Below, piece by piece: positions 17,411-26,537 of a stretch of 60,210 bases of DNA (the stretch's first letter is position 1; every line of letters starts with the position of its first letter). Made by a program: the position numbers and the translations under genes. The notes under the pieces were generated by a model. It did no database searches. It saw only the letters and a list, made by a program, of their open reading frames with translations, and was not told the DNA's origin. Location of the stretch: the NCBI GenBank assembly GCA_016869285.1, contig VGEN01000007.1, forward strand, positions 1-60,210. The letters run 5' to 3'. Source of the DNA: Alphaproteobacteria bacterium (lineage in GTDB: Bacteria > Pseudomonadota > Alphaproteobacteria > SHVZ01).

Positions 17411-18999
17411 TGGCGGAAGCGAGCGGGTTCCGGCGGCTCCTCTTTCGTACGCCGATCTATCGCTGGATGATCCGGCCGCGGCGGCCGGTCGACATCGCGA
17501 CGCCATTGACGAGCCTCTGGCCCGGCGACGCCGCACGAGGGCGAGCGCTGGTCGATGACGAGCTGGCGCTCGGCGGCCGCGCCTTCACCCTCCCCGGCTC
17601 CGGCTGGACGCCGATCGACGCGCCGTCCGATTGGCGCGCGGCGCTCGACAGCTTCGACTGGCTCGCCGACCTTCGCGATCTCGGCGGCGATCTCGGCCGA
17701 AGGCGTGCGCGCGAGCTGGTCGGTCGTTGGCTCGACCGATATCGTCGCTGGGACCCGCTGTCCTGGCGACCCGATGTCACCGGCCGGCGAATCGCCGCCT
17801 GGCTCGGCCATCATGGCTTCTTCTGCGCCTCGGCCGATGACGAGTTCCGTGAACGCGTCCTCTTCAGCCTCGCCGCCCAGGCCCGTCATCTCGCACGGAC
17901 GATCGACGATGCTCCGGCAGGTGCCGATCGGATCGCGGCGATCAAGGGGGTCGTGCTCGCCGCCGTCGGGTTGACGGGACTCGCAGTCCTGTTGATGCCG
18001 GCCCTGATGCGACTCGAAGCGGCGCTTGCCGAGCAGGTCCTCGCCGATGGCGGGCACAGCTCGCGCAGCCCGTCGGTGCACCTCGCGGCCCTTCGTGACC
18101 TGATCGAGATCCGCCACGCGCTCCGGCTCGCGCGCATAACGCCTCCGCCCGCGTTGGTGCAGGCGATCGAGGCGATGGTGGCGATGCTCCGCTATCTCCG
18201 TCACGGCGATGGCGGGCTTGCGCTCTTCAACGGTTCGAACGAGGAGCCGGGCCCGCTGATCGACGCCGTCATTCAGCAGTCGGAGAGCCGGCCCCGGCTC
18301 GCGGTCGGTGCGCCGGACTTCGGCATCGAGCGCCTGCATGCCGGGCGGACCACCGTGTTTATCGACTGCGGCGATTCCGTCGCCACCGACGGCCGGGTCT
18401 ATGCGGGCCCGCTGTCCTTCGAGCTGTCGATCGGGCGCGAACGCCTGATTGTCAACCTGGGCGGGTCCGCCCTGCTGCCGGAGGCTTGGGCGACCGCGCA
18501 GCGTGCGACCGCGGCGCACTCGACGCTGACCATCGACGATACCAACGCGATTCACCTGGAGCCCGGAGCGCCGGCGTCCTCGATCGTGAAGGGGCGAGAG
18601 GATTCGGACGGCCAGATCTGGTTCGAGGCCACGCATGACGGCTACGCCGACCGTCTCGGCGCCAGCCACCAACGCCGGCTTTACCTCTCGGCCGACGGCG
18701 AAGACCTGCGTGGCGAGGAGGTGGTCACCGGGGCCGCCGGCAAGCCCTATCAGCTCCGCTTCCACCTGCATCCGCGTGTGCAGGTCTCGCTCGCGCAGAA
18801 CGCCGCGGCGGCGCTCCTCAAGCTGCCCTCGGGCAGCGGCTTCAGGCTTCGGGTTTCGGGCGGCCGCCTCGATCTTGGCGAAGCCGTCTATCTCGGACGG
18901 CCGGACGAGATGAAGCGGACGCAACACCTCCTGGTGACCGGTGTGCTTGACGGCCAGACCTCGATCAAATGGGCGCTACGCAGAGAGGGAAAAAGATAA
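17410..18999 (+). CDS. Heparinase II/III family protein
   Basis: A 529-residue protein with an alpha-helical toroid in the first half and a beta-sandwich heparinase II/III-like region from about 310 (GIERLHAGRTTVFIDCGDS, with GPLSFELSIG and NLGG). The C-terminal SGFRLRVSGG and YLGRPDEMKRTQHLLVTG segments are typical of the alphaproteobacterial homologues that sit beside rpe. The true role is unclear: these proteins are found in bacteria that do not degrade heparin, and may act on cell-surface polysaccharide. No clear signal peptide was seen. It overlaps rpe by one base. Confidence 0.85.
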   Translation: MAEASGFRRLLFRTPIYRWMIRPRRPVDIATPLTSLWPGDAARGRALVDDELALGGRAFTLPGSGWTPIDAPSDWRAALDSFDWLADLRDLGGDLGRRRARELVGRWLDRYRRWDPLSWRPDVTGRRIAAWLGHHGFFCASADDEFRERVLFSLAAQARHLARTIDDAPAGADRIAAIKGVVLAAVGLTGLAVLLMPALMRLEAALAEQVLADGGHSSRSPSVHLAALRDLIEIRHALRLARITPPPALVQAIEAMVAMLRYLRHGDGGLALFNGSNEEPGPLIDAVIQQSESRPRLAVGAPDFGIERLHAGRTTVFIDCGDSVATDGRVYAGPLSFELSIGRERLIVNLGGSALLPEAWATAQRATAAHSTLTIDDTNAIHLEPGAPASSIVKGREDSDGQIWFEATHDGYADRLGASHQRRLYLSADGEDLRGEEVVTGAAGKPYQLRFHLHPRVQVSLAQNAAAALLKLPSGSGFRLRVSGGRLDLGEAVYLGRPDEMKRTQHLLVTGVLDGQTSIKWALRREGKR

Positions 19000-19058
19000 G
19001 CCGTTTGTAAACCTCGGCGCGATGTGGTGGGCTTGCGACCGAGGCAAGGGAGGGCGCG

Positions 19059-19421
19059 ATGAGCGAGACGAAGCGCCAAGGCGCCGATCGGCGCCTCGAC
19101 CCGCGGGTCCGGCCCAAGGAGGGCTGGCTCCTGATCGACGGCCGCCGCTTCGAGGTGTGGGACGTCAGCGCCTCAGGCCTGCTGATCCGGCCCTATGCCG
19201 GCGAGCACAAGATCGGCGCCTCTTTCGACTTCCGCCTGCATCTTCTCGATCTGCCGAACCCCGAGATCGTCATCGACGGCGGCGCGGTCGTCGTCCGGAT
19301 CAACGACAAAGAGATGGCGGCCCAGTTCTTCCACCTCGACTCCGGCCAGTACCCGGCCTTCGACGCCTTCCTCGAGCGTCAGTTCCAGGCTCTGATCAGC
19401 GAGCGTGCCTCAACGCGTTAG
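19059..19421 (+). CDS. PilZ-domain protein (probable c-di-GMP receptor)
   Basis: A 120-residue single PilZ domain. The two c-di-GMP contact motifs are present: RRLDPR (R12xxxR16) near the N-terminus, and D35-V-S37-A-S-G40, matching (D/N)xSxxG. The rest is a six-strand beta-barrel pattern. Such stand-alone domains alter motility, polysaccharide synthesis or secretion when c-di-GMP binds. The start follows a GGGAGG ribosome site at about 19049-19054. It overlaps the convergent DHFR-like gene by 26 bp at its 3' end. Confidence 0.85.
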   Translation: MSETKRQGADRRLDPRVRPKEGWLLIDGRRFEVWDVSASGLLIRPYAGEHKIGASFDFRLHLLDLPNPEIVIDGGAVVVRINDKEMAAQFFHLDSGQYPAFDAFLERQFQALISERASTR

Positions 19422-19965
19422 CAGCGATCTTCCGATATCGCCTCTCCACCGTTCCTAAGTCGTTGAACTTCTCGTCCTCGCCGGCCCGCGCCATACCGTG
19501 GCGGGCAAGATGGTCGTCGAGGCCGAGCCAAGCGACGCCGGTAAACATCCCCAGCCCCTCGCCGAAACGGACCGGCTCGATCGAAAGACGAAGCTCGTCC
19601 ACGCGGCCGATCCCGAGCATGTAGTCATGCACCCGCGTGCCGCCGAGGACGGCGACGAGCCCCTCAGGGCGAGCGATCTCCAACGCCTCGTCGAAGGTTG
19701 CGCCGGCTGGGTTGAAGGCGAGATGGTTGGGCGTGAGCCAGGCGATGCTTTTGACCGCGCCGGTGAAAACGATGCGCTTGCGCTCCGGGCGCGGGGCTGT
19801 CTCATGGGTGATGCGGCCGAGCACTGACCAAGTGACCAGATCCATCGTGGCGCGGAAGCGCGCCTGCTCTTCCGGGCTCGCCCACTCCCAGGGCGGGTGC
19901 CCCGGGTAGCGGGCGATGAAGCCGTCGGAGGAGACGACAGCGAGGAGGACAAAGCGTGCCGTCAC
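19396..19965 (-). CDS. Dihydrofolate reductase/RibD C-terminal family protein
   Basis: A 189-residue NADPH-dependent reductase fold. The N-terminus FVLLAVVSSDGFIAR is the usual first strand. LVTWSVLGRITHETAPRP corresponds to the GRxTxE loop, and VAVLGGTRVHDYML to the conserved GG-NADPH site. It lacks the deaminase half of RibD and is shorter and more divergent than true FolA, so its substrate is unknown. It converges on the PilZ gene and overlaps its last 26 bp. Confidence 0.75.
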   Translation of the reverse strand: MTARFVLLAVVSSDGFIARYPGHPPWEWASPEEQARFRATMDLVTWSVLGRITHETAPRPERKRIVFTGAVKSIAWLTPNHLAFNPAGATFDEALEIARPEGLVAVLGGTRVHDYMLGIGRVDELRLSIEPVRFGEGLGMFTGVAWLGLDDHLARHGMARAGEDEKFNDLGTVERRYRKIAANALRHAR

Positions 19966-20119
19966 CGCCCGGCCCCAACGACGCCGCCGAAGGACACTGC
20001 CGCCCCGAGAGAGAAGCTGCCGATCAGCGGGAAGAGCACGCCGCTTCGCTTCACGCCGCTTCGCCCTTGATCCGATCGACGACCGATGGCCATTGTAGCC
20101 GCCCTGCCCTTAGATCCGA

Positions 20120-20902
20120 ATGGCGCTCGCCCAAATGCCCGCTGCCTCGCCCCGCGTCGGCCTGTTCGTGACCTGCCTCGTCGACCTGATGCGCCCCTCG
20201 GTCGGCTTTGCCGCGATCAGGCTCCTGGAAAACGCCGGCTGTCGCGTCGAGGTTCCTGAGACCCAGACCTGCTGCGGGCAGCCAGCCTACAACTCAGGCG
20301 ACCGCCGCGACACGCGCGACATCGCGCGCAGCGTCGTCGCGGCCTTCGCCGGATACGACTACGTCGTCGTGCCGTCAGGAAGCTGCGCCGGCATGATCCA
20401 TGAGCACTACCCGGCGCTGTTCGCCGACGAGCCGGAGACCCTGGCCAAGGCGCAGGATCTGGCGCGGCGGACGCATGAGCTGACCTCATTCCTGGTCGAT
20501 GTGATGAAGGTCGAGCGGGTGGGGGCGGCCTATTCCGGTACCGTCACTTATCACGATTCCTGCTCGGGCCTGCGCGAGCTCAAGGTGAAGCGCCAGCCGC
20601 GCCGGCTGCTGGCATCGGTCTCGGGCCTGACGCTCAAGGAGCTGCCGGGCGCGGAGATCTGCTGCGGCTTCGGTGGCACTTTCTGCGTCAAGTATCCCGA
20701 CATCTCCGAGCGCATGGCGACGGAAAAGGCCGACGACATCAAGGCGACCGGCGCCGACACGCTGCTCGCCGGCGATATGGGTTGCCTGATGAACATGGCC
20801 GGCAAGCTGCAGCGCCAGGGATCCGGCGTGCGCGTGCGTCACGTCGCCGAGGTGCTGGCCGGCGTCACCGACACGCCGCCGATCGGCGAGCCGAAGGCCT
20901 AG
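20120..20902 (+). CDS. lutA: L-lactate oxidation complex Fe-S protein LutA
   Basis: A 260-residue cytosolic protein with two CCG (cysteine-rich) domains: TCCGQP with Cys51/Cys52, and ICCGFGGTFC in the second half. These bind an unusual Fe-S cofactor in the LutA/GlpC/HdrB group. With LutB and LutC it oxidises L-lactate to pyruvate. ATG at 20120 is used; a second ATG at 20135 is possible. It is the first gene of lutABC; lutB starts only 4 bp after its stop. Confidence 0.9.
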   Translation: MALAQMPAASPRVGLFVTCLVDLMRPSVGFAAIRLLENAGCRVEVPETQTCCGQPAYNSGDRRDTRDIARSVVAAFAGYDYVVVPSGSCAGMIHEHYPALFADEPETLAKAQDLARRTHELTSFLVDVMKVERVGAAYSGTVTYHDSCSGLRELKVKRQPRRLLASVSGLTLKELPGAEICCGFGGTFCVKYPDISERMATEKADDIKATGADTLLAGDMGCLMNMAGKLQRQGSGVRVRHVAEVLAGVTDTPPIGEPKA

Positions 20903-20906
20903 CTCG

Positions 20907-22325
20907 ATGCAGTCGACCACGCGCGCCTTCAAGGCCAACGTCCGGAAAGCCATCGTCGAGCCCGGGCTGCAGAAGGCGCTCGGCATGATGAAGACCGGCT
21001 TCCAGGTTCGCCGGCTCGCCGCGGTCGAGAAGCTGCCGGAGTTCGAGCAGCTTCGCGATCAGGCCCGCGACATCAAGAACCATGTGCTCGAGAACCTCGA
21101 CTTCTATCTCGAGCGCTTCGAGCGCAAGGTAACCGAAGCCGGCGGCAAGGTGCATTGGTGCCGGAGCGCCGAGGAGGCGCGCGAAGCCATCCTCGGCATC
21201 TGCCGCGGCGTCGGGGCCAAGACCGTGACCAAGGGCAAGTCGATGATCGCGGAAGAGATCGCGCTCAACGACTTCCTCGAAGAGGAAGGCATCGAGCCGA
21301 TCGAGACCGATCTCGGCGAGTACATCATCCAGCTTCGCGGCGAGCCGCCGAGCCACATCATCGCGCCCGCGATCCACCTCAACAAGACGGACGTGATCGA
21401 CGCCTTCCAGAAGGCGCACACGCATCTCGACCCGAACCGGCCGATGGAGGAGCCGACCGCGCTTCTCGAGGAGGCGCGCGGCGTATTGCGGCCGAAATTC
21501 CTTGCGGCCGATGTCGGCATCACCGGCGCCAACTTCATGATCGCCGAGACCGGCTCGACCATCATCGTCACCAACGAGGGCAATGGCGACCTCACGCAGA
21601 TCCTGCCCAAGGCGCATGTCGTGCTGGCGAGCCTGGAGAAGCTGGTCCCGACCTTCGAGGACGCCGCGACCATCCTGCGCCTGCTCGCGCGCTCGGCCAC
21701 AGGGCAGGAATTCTCGGTCTACACCACGGTCTCGACCGGCCCGCGTCGGCCCGACGACCTCGACGGGCCGGCGGAGTTCCATGTCGTCCTCCTCGACAAC
21801 GGCCGCAGCGACATTCTCGGCACCGAGTTCCAGGACATGCTGCGCTGCATCCGCTGCTCGGCCTGCCTCAACCATTGCCCGGTCTATGCCACGGTCGGCG
21901 GACACGCCTATGGCTGGGTCTACCCGGGACCGATGGGCGCGGTGCTGACGCCGACGCTGATCGGCATCGAGGAGTCGGGCCACCTGCCCAACGCTTCGAC
22001 CTTCTGCGGACGATGCGAGAGCGTGTGCCCGATGCGCATCCCGCTGCCGAAGATGATGCGGCACTGGCGCGAGCGCGAATTCGAGCGCCACCTCTCTCCT
22101 CCTTCGGTCCGTGCCGGCCTCGCCTTCTGGGCGTGGTTCGCCAAACGCCCGCGCCTCTACCGCCTGGCGACGGGCCTGGCTGCACGCCTGCTTGGTTTGT
22201 TCGGGCGTGCCCATGGTCGTTACGGCTGGCTGCCGCTGGCCTCGGGCTGGACCAGAGGCCGCGAGTTCCCCGCGCCGGAAGGGCAGACCTTCATGAGCCA
22301 GTGGCGGAAGCGGAGCCGGGCATGA
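20907..22325 (+). CDS. lutB: L-lactate oxidation complex Fe-S protein LutB
   Basis: A 472-residue subunit with an N-terminal LUD domain (about 60-290) and a ferredoxin-type region. One [4Fe-4S] motif is CIRCSACLNHCP (Cys314, 317, 320, 324). The second is CGRCESVCP at about 363-371. The C-terminal 90 residues are Arg-rich and basic. It overlaps lutC by 4 bp (ATGA). Operon position and both cluster motifs make the assignment firm; the electron acceptor (probably quinone or a cytochrome) is not encoded here. Confidence 0.92.
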   Translation: MQSTTRAFKANVRKAIVEPGLQKALGMMKTGFQVRRLAAVEKLPEFEQLRDQARDIKNHVLENLDFYLERFERKVTEAGGKVHWCRSAEEAREAILGICRGVGAKTVTKGKSMIAEEIALNDFLEEEGIEPIETDLGEYIIQLRGEPPSHIIAPAIHLNKTDVIDAFQKAHTHLDPNRPMEEPTALLEEARGVLRPKFLAADVGITGANFMIAETGSTIIVTNEGNGDLTQILPKAHVVLASLEKLVPTFEDAATILRLLARSATGQEFSVYTTVSTGPRRPDDLDGPAEFHVVLLDNGRSDILGTEFQDMLRCIRCSACLNHCPVYATVGGHAYGWVYPGPMGAVLTPTLIGIEESGHLPNASTFCGRCESVCPMRIPLPKMMRHWREREFERHLSPPSVRAGLAFWAWFAKRPRLYRLATGLAARLLGLFGRAHGRYGWLPLASGWTRGREFPAPEGQTFMSQWRKRSRA

Positions 22326-22996
22326 ACGAGGCTCGCTCGCAGATTCTCGGATCGATCCGCCGTGCGCTGAAGCGCGGCCCGCTGCCGCCGGAGAAGGCCG
22401 CGGCGATCGAAGCGCGCCTGCGAGATCCCAAGCCCAACCTGATCCCGGCCCGCGCGGGCGGCGAGGCCAAGGCCGTCATCGAGCTCTTCTCCACGATGGC
22501 GGAGGGCGCGGCGGCGACCCTGACCCGCGTGAAGAGCGCGCGCGAGGTGCCGGGCGCCGTCGCCGAGTATCTCGCGAGCCAGAATCTGCCTGCTGCCTTC
22601 GTCATGGCGCCGGACCCTGAGCTCGATGCCATCCCGTGGAGCGAGCGGCCGACGCTCTCGATCCGTCGCGGCAAGACCGAGGGCGCGGACCAGGTCAGCG
22701 TCACCGGCGCCTTCGCCGCCATCGCCGAGACCGGCACGCTGATGATGACCTCGGGACCGGACCACCCCTCGACGCTCAACTTCCTGCCGGAGACGCATGT
22801 CGTCGTGCTGCCGGCGAGCAAGGTCGTCGGCCCCTACGAAGAGGCGTGGACGCGCCTTCGCGCCAAGCACGGCGGGTCGCTGCCGCGCACGGTCAATTTC
22901 GTCACCGGGCCGTCGCGCAGCGGCGACATCGAGCAGCGCCTGCTGATGGGCGCGCACGGGCCGCGGCGCCTGCATGTGGTGCTGATCGAGGGCTGA
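22322..22996 (+). CDS. lutC: L-lactate utilisation protein LutC (LUD domain)
   Basis: A 224-residue LUD-domain protein, third member of the LutABC lactate dehydrogenase complex. Typical segments are ARSQILGSIRRAL at the start, FAAIAETGTLMMTSGPDHPS in the middle, and ATG-compatible THVVVLPASKVV. The ATG at 22322 overlaps lutB by 4 bp, and its stop shares one base with the ATG of the Smr gene. The frame is open far upstream, but that stretch is an antisense-like shadow of lutB. Confidence 0.9.
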   Translation: MNEARSQILGSIRRALKRGPLPPEKAAAIEARLRDPKPNLIPARAGGEAKAVIELFSTMAEGAAATLTRVKSAREVPGAVAEYLASQNLPAAFVMAPDPELDAIPWSERPTLSIRRGKTEGADQVSVTGAFAAIAETGTLMMTSGPDHPSTLNFLPETHVVVLPASKVVGPYEEAWTRLRAKHGGSLPRTVNFVTGPSRSGDIEQRLLMGAHGPRRLHVVLIEG

Positions 22997-23550
22997 TGGT
23001 TCGCAAGCCGACGCCCGAGGAGCGCGCCCTCTGGGCCAAGGCGATGGTCGACGCCAAGCCGCTGAGGCGTCGCGGCCGGAAGCCGGACCCATCGGTGCCC
23101 GAAGAATCCGAGCCGCCGAAGACGCCGACGAAGGCGAGGAAGGCCGGATGCGTGCCGGCGCCACCGCCGCCCGCGCCTCCCCCGGCACCGCCGGCAAAGA
23201 CACCCGTCGAGGTCGGCGCGCGCCTGGCGCCCGGCATCGACAAGCGGACCGCCGAACGTTTCCGCAAGGGCCAGCGCGAGATCGAGGGGCGCCTCGATCT
23301 CCACGGCATGACCCAGGATGCCGCCTGGCGCCGGCTGGTCTCGACGATCGAGCGCGCGCACCGCGACGGCAAGCGCGCGCTGCTGGTGATCACCGGGAAA
23401 GGCAGCACCGGCGGCGGGGTGCTGCGCGCGACCGTGCCGCGCTGGCTGACCGAAACGCCGCTGAAACCGCTGGTGCTCGCCCATGCGCCGGCGCAGCCGA
23501 AGGATGGCGGTTCCGGCGCCCTCTACGTGCTGCTGCGGCGCAGACGCTGA
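22996..23550 (+). CDS. Smr domain protein (MutS2 C-terminal-like nuclease fold)
   Basis: A 184-residue protein. The first half is basic and Pro-rich (for example PAPPPPAPPPAPPAK). The C-terminal Smr domain begins LDLHGMTQDAAW and has the TGKGS and GSGALYVLLRR motifs. Smr domains bind or nick DNA or RNA; stand-alone Smr proteins in Gram-negatives have roles in ribosome rescue or DNA repair that are poorly defined. The start ATG overlaps the lutC stop by one base, so it is probably co-transcribed with lutABC although no functional link is evident. Confidence 0.85.
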   Translation: MVRKPTPEERALWAKAMVDAKPLRRRGRKPDPSVPEESEPPKTPTKARKAGCVPAPPPPAPPPAPPAKTPVEVGARLAPGIDKRTAERFRKGQREIEGRLDLHGMTQDAAWRRLVSTIERAHRDGKRALLVITGKGSTGGGVLRATVPRWLTETPLKPLVLAHAPAQPKDGGSGALYVLLRRRR

Positions 23551-23553
23551 GAC

Positions 23554-24420
23554 TCAAATCCCGAAGATCGAGGCCAGCCCGGTCCGCGCGCTCAAGGCGG
23601 CCATGGTTTCATCCGAGGGCTTCACCACCAGCTCCGCCGCTGCGGCCAGGATCGACGGCAGGAGCGCGACATCGCCGGCCGACAGCAGGAACACCCCCGG
23701 CCGGCTCAGGACCCAGTGCACCGCAGGGCGGATGTCGTCCATCGCCTCCAGGGGCTGATACCAGGTGGTGCGGTCGCGTTTGGCGCCGGCCGCCCAGGGC
23801 CCCCTCGCCACACCCTTGATCGTCTGCACCGCGAGGCTTCGTTCGGAGGCGAGCTTTGTCACACGCTCGAAATCCGGGGCATAGGTCTTGTGCTGAGCAG
23901 CGAACCAGTTCCACGGCAGCAGGATCGAGTCGAAATCGAATCGTTCCAGGCTGCGGCGATGCATGGCAGCGACGTTCCAGCCATGGCCGGTGACGCCGAT
24001 GGACTTGACCAGCCCCTGCTCGCGCGCCTCGATGCAGGCCTTCAGCGCACCGTCGGCCGACAGCGCGCGCTCCCACTCGTCAGGGTGGATGAGCGCGTGA
24101 AGCTGGATCAGATCGACATGATCCGTTCTCAGCCTGTCGAGCGAGCGAAGGATGCTGTCCCGTGCCGCGGCGTAGTCCCGCTCTCCGGTCTTGGTCGCCA
24201 GGAAGAAGCGCTTGCGGTGGCGGTCCATCCAAGGCCCGATCCGAAGCTCGGCATCGCCGTAGCTGGCTGCGGTATCGATATGGTTGACGTCGTGCTCGAT
24301 CAGCAGGTCGAGCACGCGGTCGGCTACGCCCTGGTCGACCCGCGCCAGCGCCGCGGCGCCGAACACCACCGCCGAGCTCATATGGCCGGTTCGGCCGAAG
24401 ACCCGTTTCTCGATCGGCAT
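23554..24420 (-). CDS. Aldo/keto reductase
   Basis: A 288-residue NAD(P)H-dependent (beta/alpha)8 oxidoreductase. The catalytic tetrad is visible: Asp49 and Tyr54 in [10 protein letters not shown], Lys77 in ATKTGE and His108 in LIQLHAL. The C-terminal [16 protein letters not shown] segment is where NADP phosphate usually binds, but the motif is weak, so cofactor preference is uncertain. A CTGGAGGCG ribosome site precedes the ATG. It converges with the Smr gene and is divergent from larC; a role in lactaldehyde or methylglyoxal metabolism would fit the locus but is only inference. Confidence 0.85.
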   Translation of the reverse strand: MPIEKRVFGRTGHMSSAVVFGAAALARVDQGVADRVLDLLIEHDVNHIDTAASYGDAELRIGPWMDRHRKRFFLATKTGERDYAAARDSILRSLDRLRTDHVDLIQLHALIHPDEWERALSADGALKACIEAREQGLVKSIGVTGHGWNVAAMHRRSLERFDFDSILLPWNWFAAQHKTYAPDFERVTKLASERSLAVQTIKGVARGPWAAGAKRDRTTWYQPLEAMDDIRPAVHWVLSRPGVFLLSAGDVALLPSILAAAAELVVKPSDETMAALSARTGLASIFGI

Positions 24421-24511
24421 CGTCGCCTCCAGGAATGCTTAGGCAAGTTCCCGCCGCCGGGTATGATGCACATTGCCATCGAAGACGGAAACCGGCCCCG
24501 AGCCGACGCGC

Positions 24512-25720
24512 ATGAGCCTGCATATCCACCTGGACCCGATCGGCGGCATCGCCGGCGACATGTTCGCGGCCGCGATGCTGAACGCTTTTCCCGATCTGGC
24601 CGGGCCGCTGCTCCGGGCGATCGGCGTGTTGGAGCTGCCCGAGGAGGTGAGGGCGACGCTGATCGACCATGACGACGGCATCCTGACCGGCGCCCGCTTC
24701 GATGTCTCCCTGCCGCAGCCGGAGGGCGAGCACGACCACGATCATCGCTCCCTTCGCGAGATTCGCCGCTACTTGCATGGCTCGGCCCTGGACGCCGCGG
24801 TCCGCGATCGAGCGCTCGCGATCTTCGAGATCCTGGCCGAGGCGGAAGCCAAGGTGCACGGCACCGAGGTCGACGACGTTACCTTTCACGAGATCGGCGC
24901 CTGGGACTCGATCGTCGACATCGTCGCCGCGGCGTTCCTGATCGAGCGCGCTGGGGCAGTTTCCTGGTCCGTAGCGCCCTTGCCGCAGGGTTCCGGCCGG
25001 GTGAGGACGCAGCATGGCGATCTGCCGGTGCCGCCGCCGGCGGTGGTCCTGCTGCTGAAAGGCTTCGTCGTCTTCGACGACGGCAGGCCAGGCGAGCGGG
25101 TGACGCCGACCGGCGCCGCCATCATCCGCCACCTGGCACCGACGCCGCGCCTGCCGCGCGGCCGTTTTCGTCACGACAGTGTCGGCTACGGCTTCGGCAC
25201 CAAGCGCTTCGAGGGCATCAGCAACGTGCTGCGCGTTCTCGCGCTGCAGTCGGTCGAGCCCGAGCCATCGGAGGACGAGATCGGTGTCATCAGCTTCGAG
25301 GTCGACGACCAGACGCCCGAGGATCTTGCGATCGGCCTCGATCGGCTGCGGGCGTTCCCCGGCGTGATAGATGTGGTGCAGTCCGCCGCCTTCGGCAAGA
25401 AGGGCCGTATGGTGACCAGCATCCGGGTGCTGGCCTCGGCTGCGTCAGCCGATGCGGTAGCGGATCGCTGCTTTGCCGAGACGACGACGCTCGGAGTCAG
25501 GATGGAGCGCGTGCGCCGCCGGACCCTGCCGCGGAAGATCACATCGATGGACGACGGCGGCGGGACGGTTCGCGTCAAGAGCGCGGTGCGGCCTGACGGC
25601 AGCGTCACCGCCAAGGCGGATGTCGACGACCTCGCGGCCGCCGGCGATCATCGCGAGCGGTCGCGGCGGCGCCAGAGGATCGAGCAGGCGGCGCTTGCCG
25701 GCGAAGCGAAAGATGCCTGA
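24512..25720 (+). CDS. larC: Nickel insertion protein LarC (pyridinium-dithiocarboxylate nickel synthase)
   Basis: A 402-residue DUF111 protein that inserts nickel into the pyridinium bis-thiocarboxylic acid nucleotide to complete the NPN pincer cofactor. The opening HLDPIGGIAGDMFAAAML is the family signature. A His-rich stretch EGEHDHDH may bind metal, and VHFHEIG-like TFHEIGAWDSIVD and the C-terminal KITSMDDGGGTVRVK segment match the family. It is a single open frame, unlike the split larC1/larC2 of Lactiplantibacillus. The ATG at 24512 is preferred. It overlaps larE by 8 bp. Confidence 0.9.
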   Translation: MSLHIHLDPIGGIAGDMFAAAMLNAFPDLAGPLLRAIGVLELPEEVRATLIDHDDGILTGARFDVSLPQPEGEHDHDHRSLREIRRYLHGSALDAAVRDRALAIFEILAEAEAKVHGTEVDDVTFHEIGAWDSIVDIVAAAFLIERAGAVSWSVAPLPQGSGRVRTQHGDLPVPPPAVVLLLKGFVVFDDGRPGERVTPTGAAIIRHLAPTPRLPRGRFRHDSVGYGFGTKRFEGISNVLRVLALQSVEPEPSEDEIGVISFEVDDQTPEDLAIGLDRLRAFPGVIDVVQSAAFGKKGRMVTSIRVLASAASADAVADRCFAETTTLGVRMERVRRRTLPRKITSMDDGGGTVRVKSAVRPDGSVTAKADVDDLAAAGDHRERSRRRQRIEQAALAGEAKDA

Positions 25721-26537
25721 CGCCGCACAGCTCGCCGATGCCCTGATTGCCGTGCTCGACGGCATCGGCCCGGTCGCCGTCGCCGTCAGCGGCGGGGTCG
25801 ACAGCACCACGCTTGCGACGCTTGCCCATCGGCGGCTGGGCGCGCGGGCGATGATGATGCATGCGGTGTCCCCGGCCGTACCGCCGGAGGCGACGGATCG
25901 CGTACGTGGGCTGGCGGCGAGCGAGGGCTGGCGCCTGGAAATTCTGGATGCGGGCGAGTTCGAGGACCCGCGCTATCGCGCCAACCCATCGGACCGCTGC
26001 TTCTACTGCAAGACCAACCTCTACGCGCGGATCGCGCCGATCGCGGCGGCGGCCGGTGCGGTGACGGTCTCCGGCACCAACCGCGACGATCTCTCCGACT
26101 GGCGCCCCGGCCTCAAGGCCGCCGAGGACCACGGCGTCCGCCATCCCTATGTCGAGGCCGGCATCGACAAGGCCGGCGTGCGCGCCATTGCCCGCCATCT
26201 CGATCTGGGGGAGATCGCCGAGCTTCCGGCATCGCCTTGCCTCTCGAGCCGCATCGAGACGGGGATCGCCATCGATCCGGACGAGCTGGCTCTGGTGCAT
26301 AAAGTCGAGAAGCTCGTCGGAAACCATCTCGGCGCATCGACGGTGCGCTGCCGGCTCCGTCGTACGGGCCTCGTCATCGAGCTCGACGAAGCGAGCCTGG
26401 ACCGGCTGGCTTCGACGGAGCGGGACACGCTTGCGGCTGCGGTTGCGGCAATCGCACGTAAGCGCGGCGGCGATCGCCTCATCACCTTCCAGGCCTATCG
26501 CATGGGCGGCGCGTTTCTGAGGCCGCCTTCGCCATGA
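25713..26537 (+). CDS. larE: Sacrificial sulfur transferase LarE
   Basis: A 274-residue PP-loop ATPase that donates sulfur from its own cysteine to the nickel-pincer cofactor precursor. The PP-loop is SGGVDS at 26-31. Cys176 in LPASPCLSSRIETG is the position of the sacrificial cysteine in the L. plantarum enzyme, and the numbering coincides. CFYCK (Cys96, Cys99) is conserved in the family. The enzyme appears to be the single-Cys donor type at this site. Start ATG overlaps the end of larC by 8 bp; its stop overlaps larB by 4 bp. Confidence 0.92.
   Translation: MPDAAQLADALIAVLDGIGPVAVAVSGGVDSTTLATLAHRRLGARAMMMHAVSPAVPPEATDRVRGLAASEGWRLEILDAGEFEDPRYRANPSDRCFYCKTNLYARIAPIAAAAGAVTVSGTNRDDLSDWRPGLKAAEDHGVRHPYVEAGIDKAGVRAIARHLDLGEIAELPASPCLSSRIETGIAIDPDELALVHKVEKLVGNHLGASTVRCRLRRTGLVIELDEASLDRLASTERDTLAAAVAAIARKRGGDRLITFQAYRMGGAFLRPPSP

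Noticed and set aside
17131..18927. A 598-codon minus-strand frame opposite rpe and the heparinase-like gene
   Set aside because: Both overlapped genes have clear family motifs; the mirror product has none.
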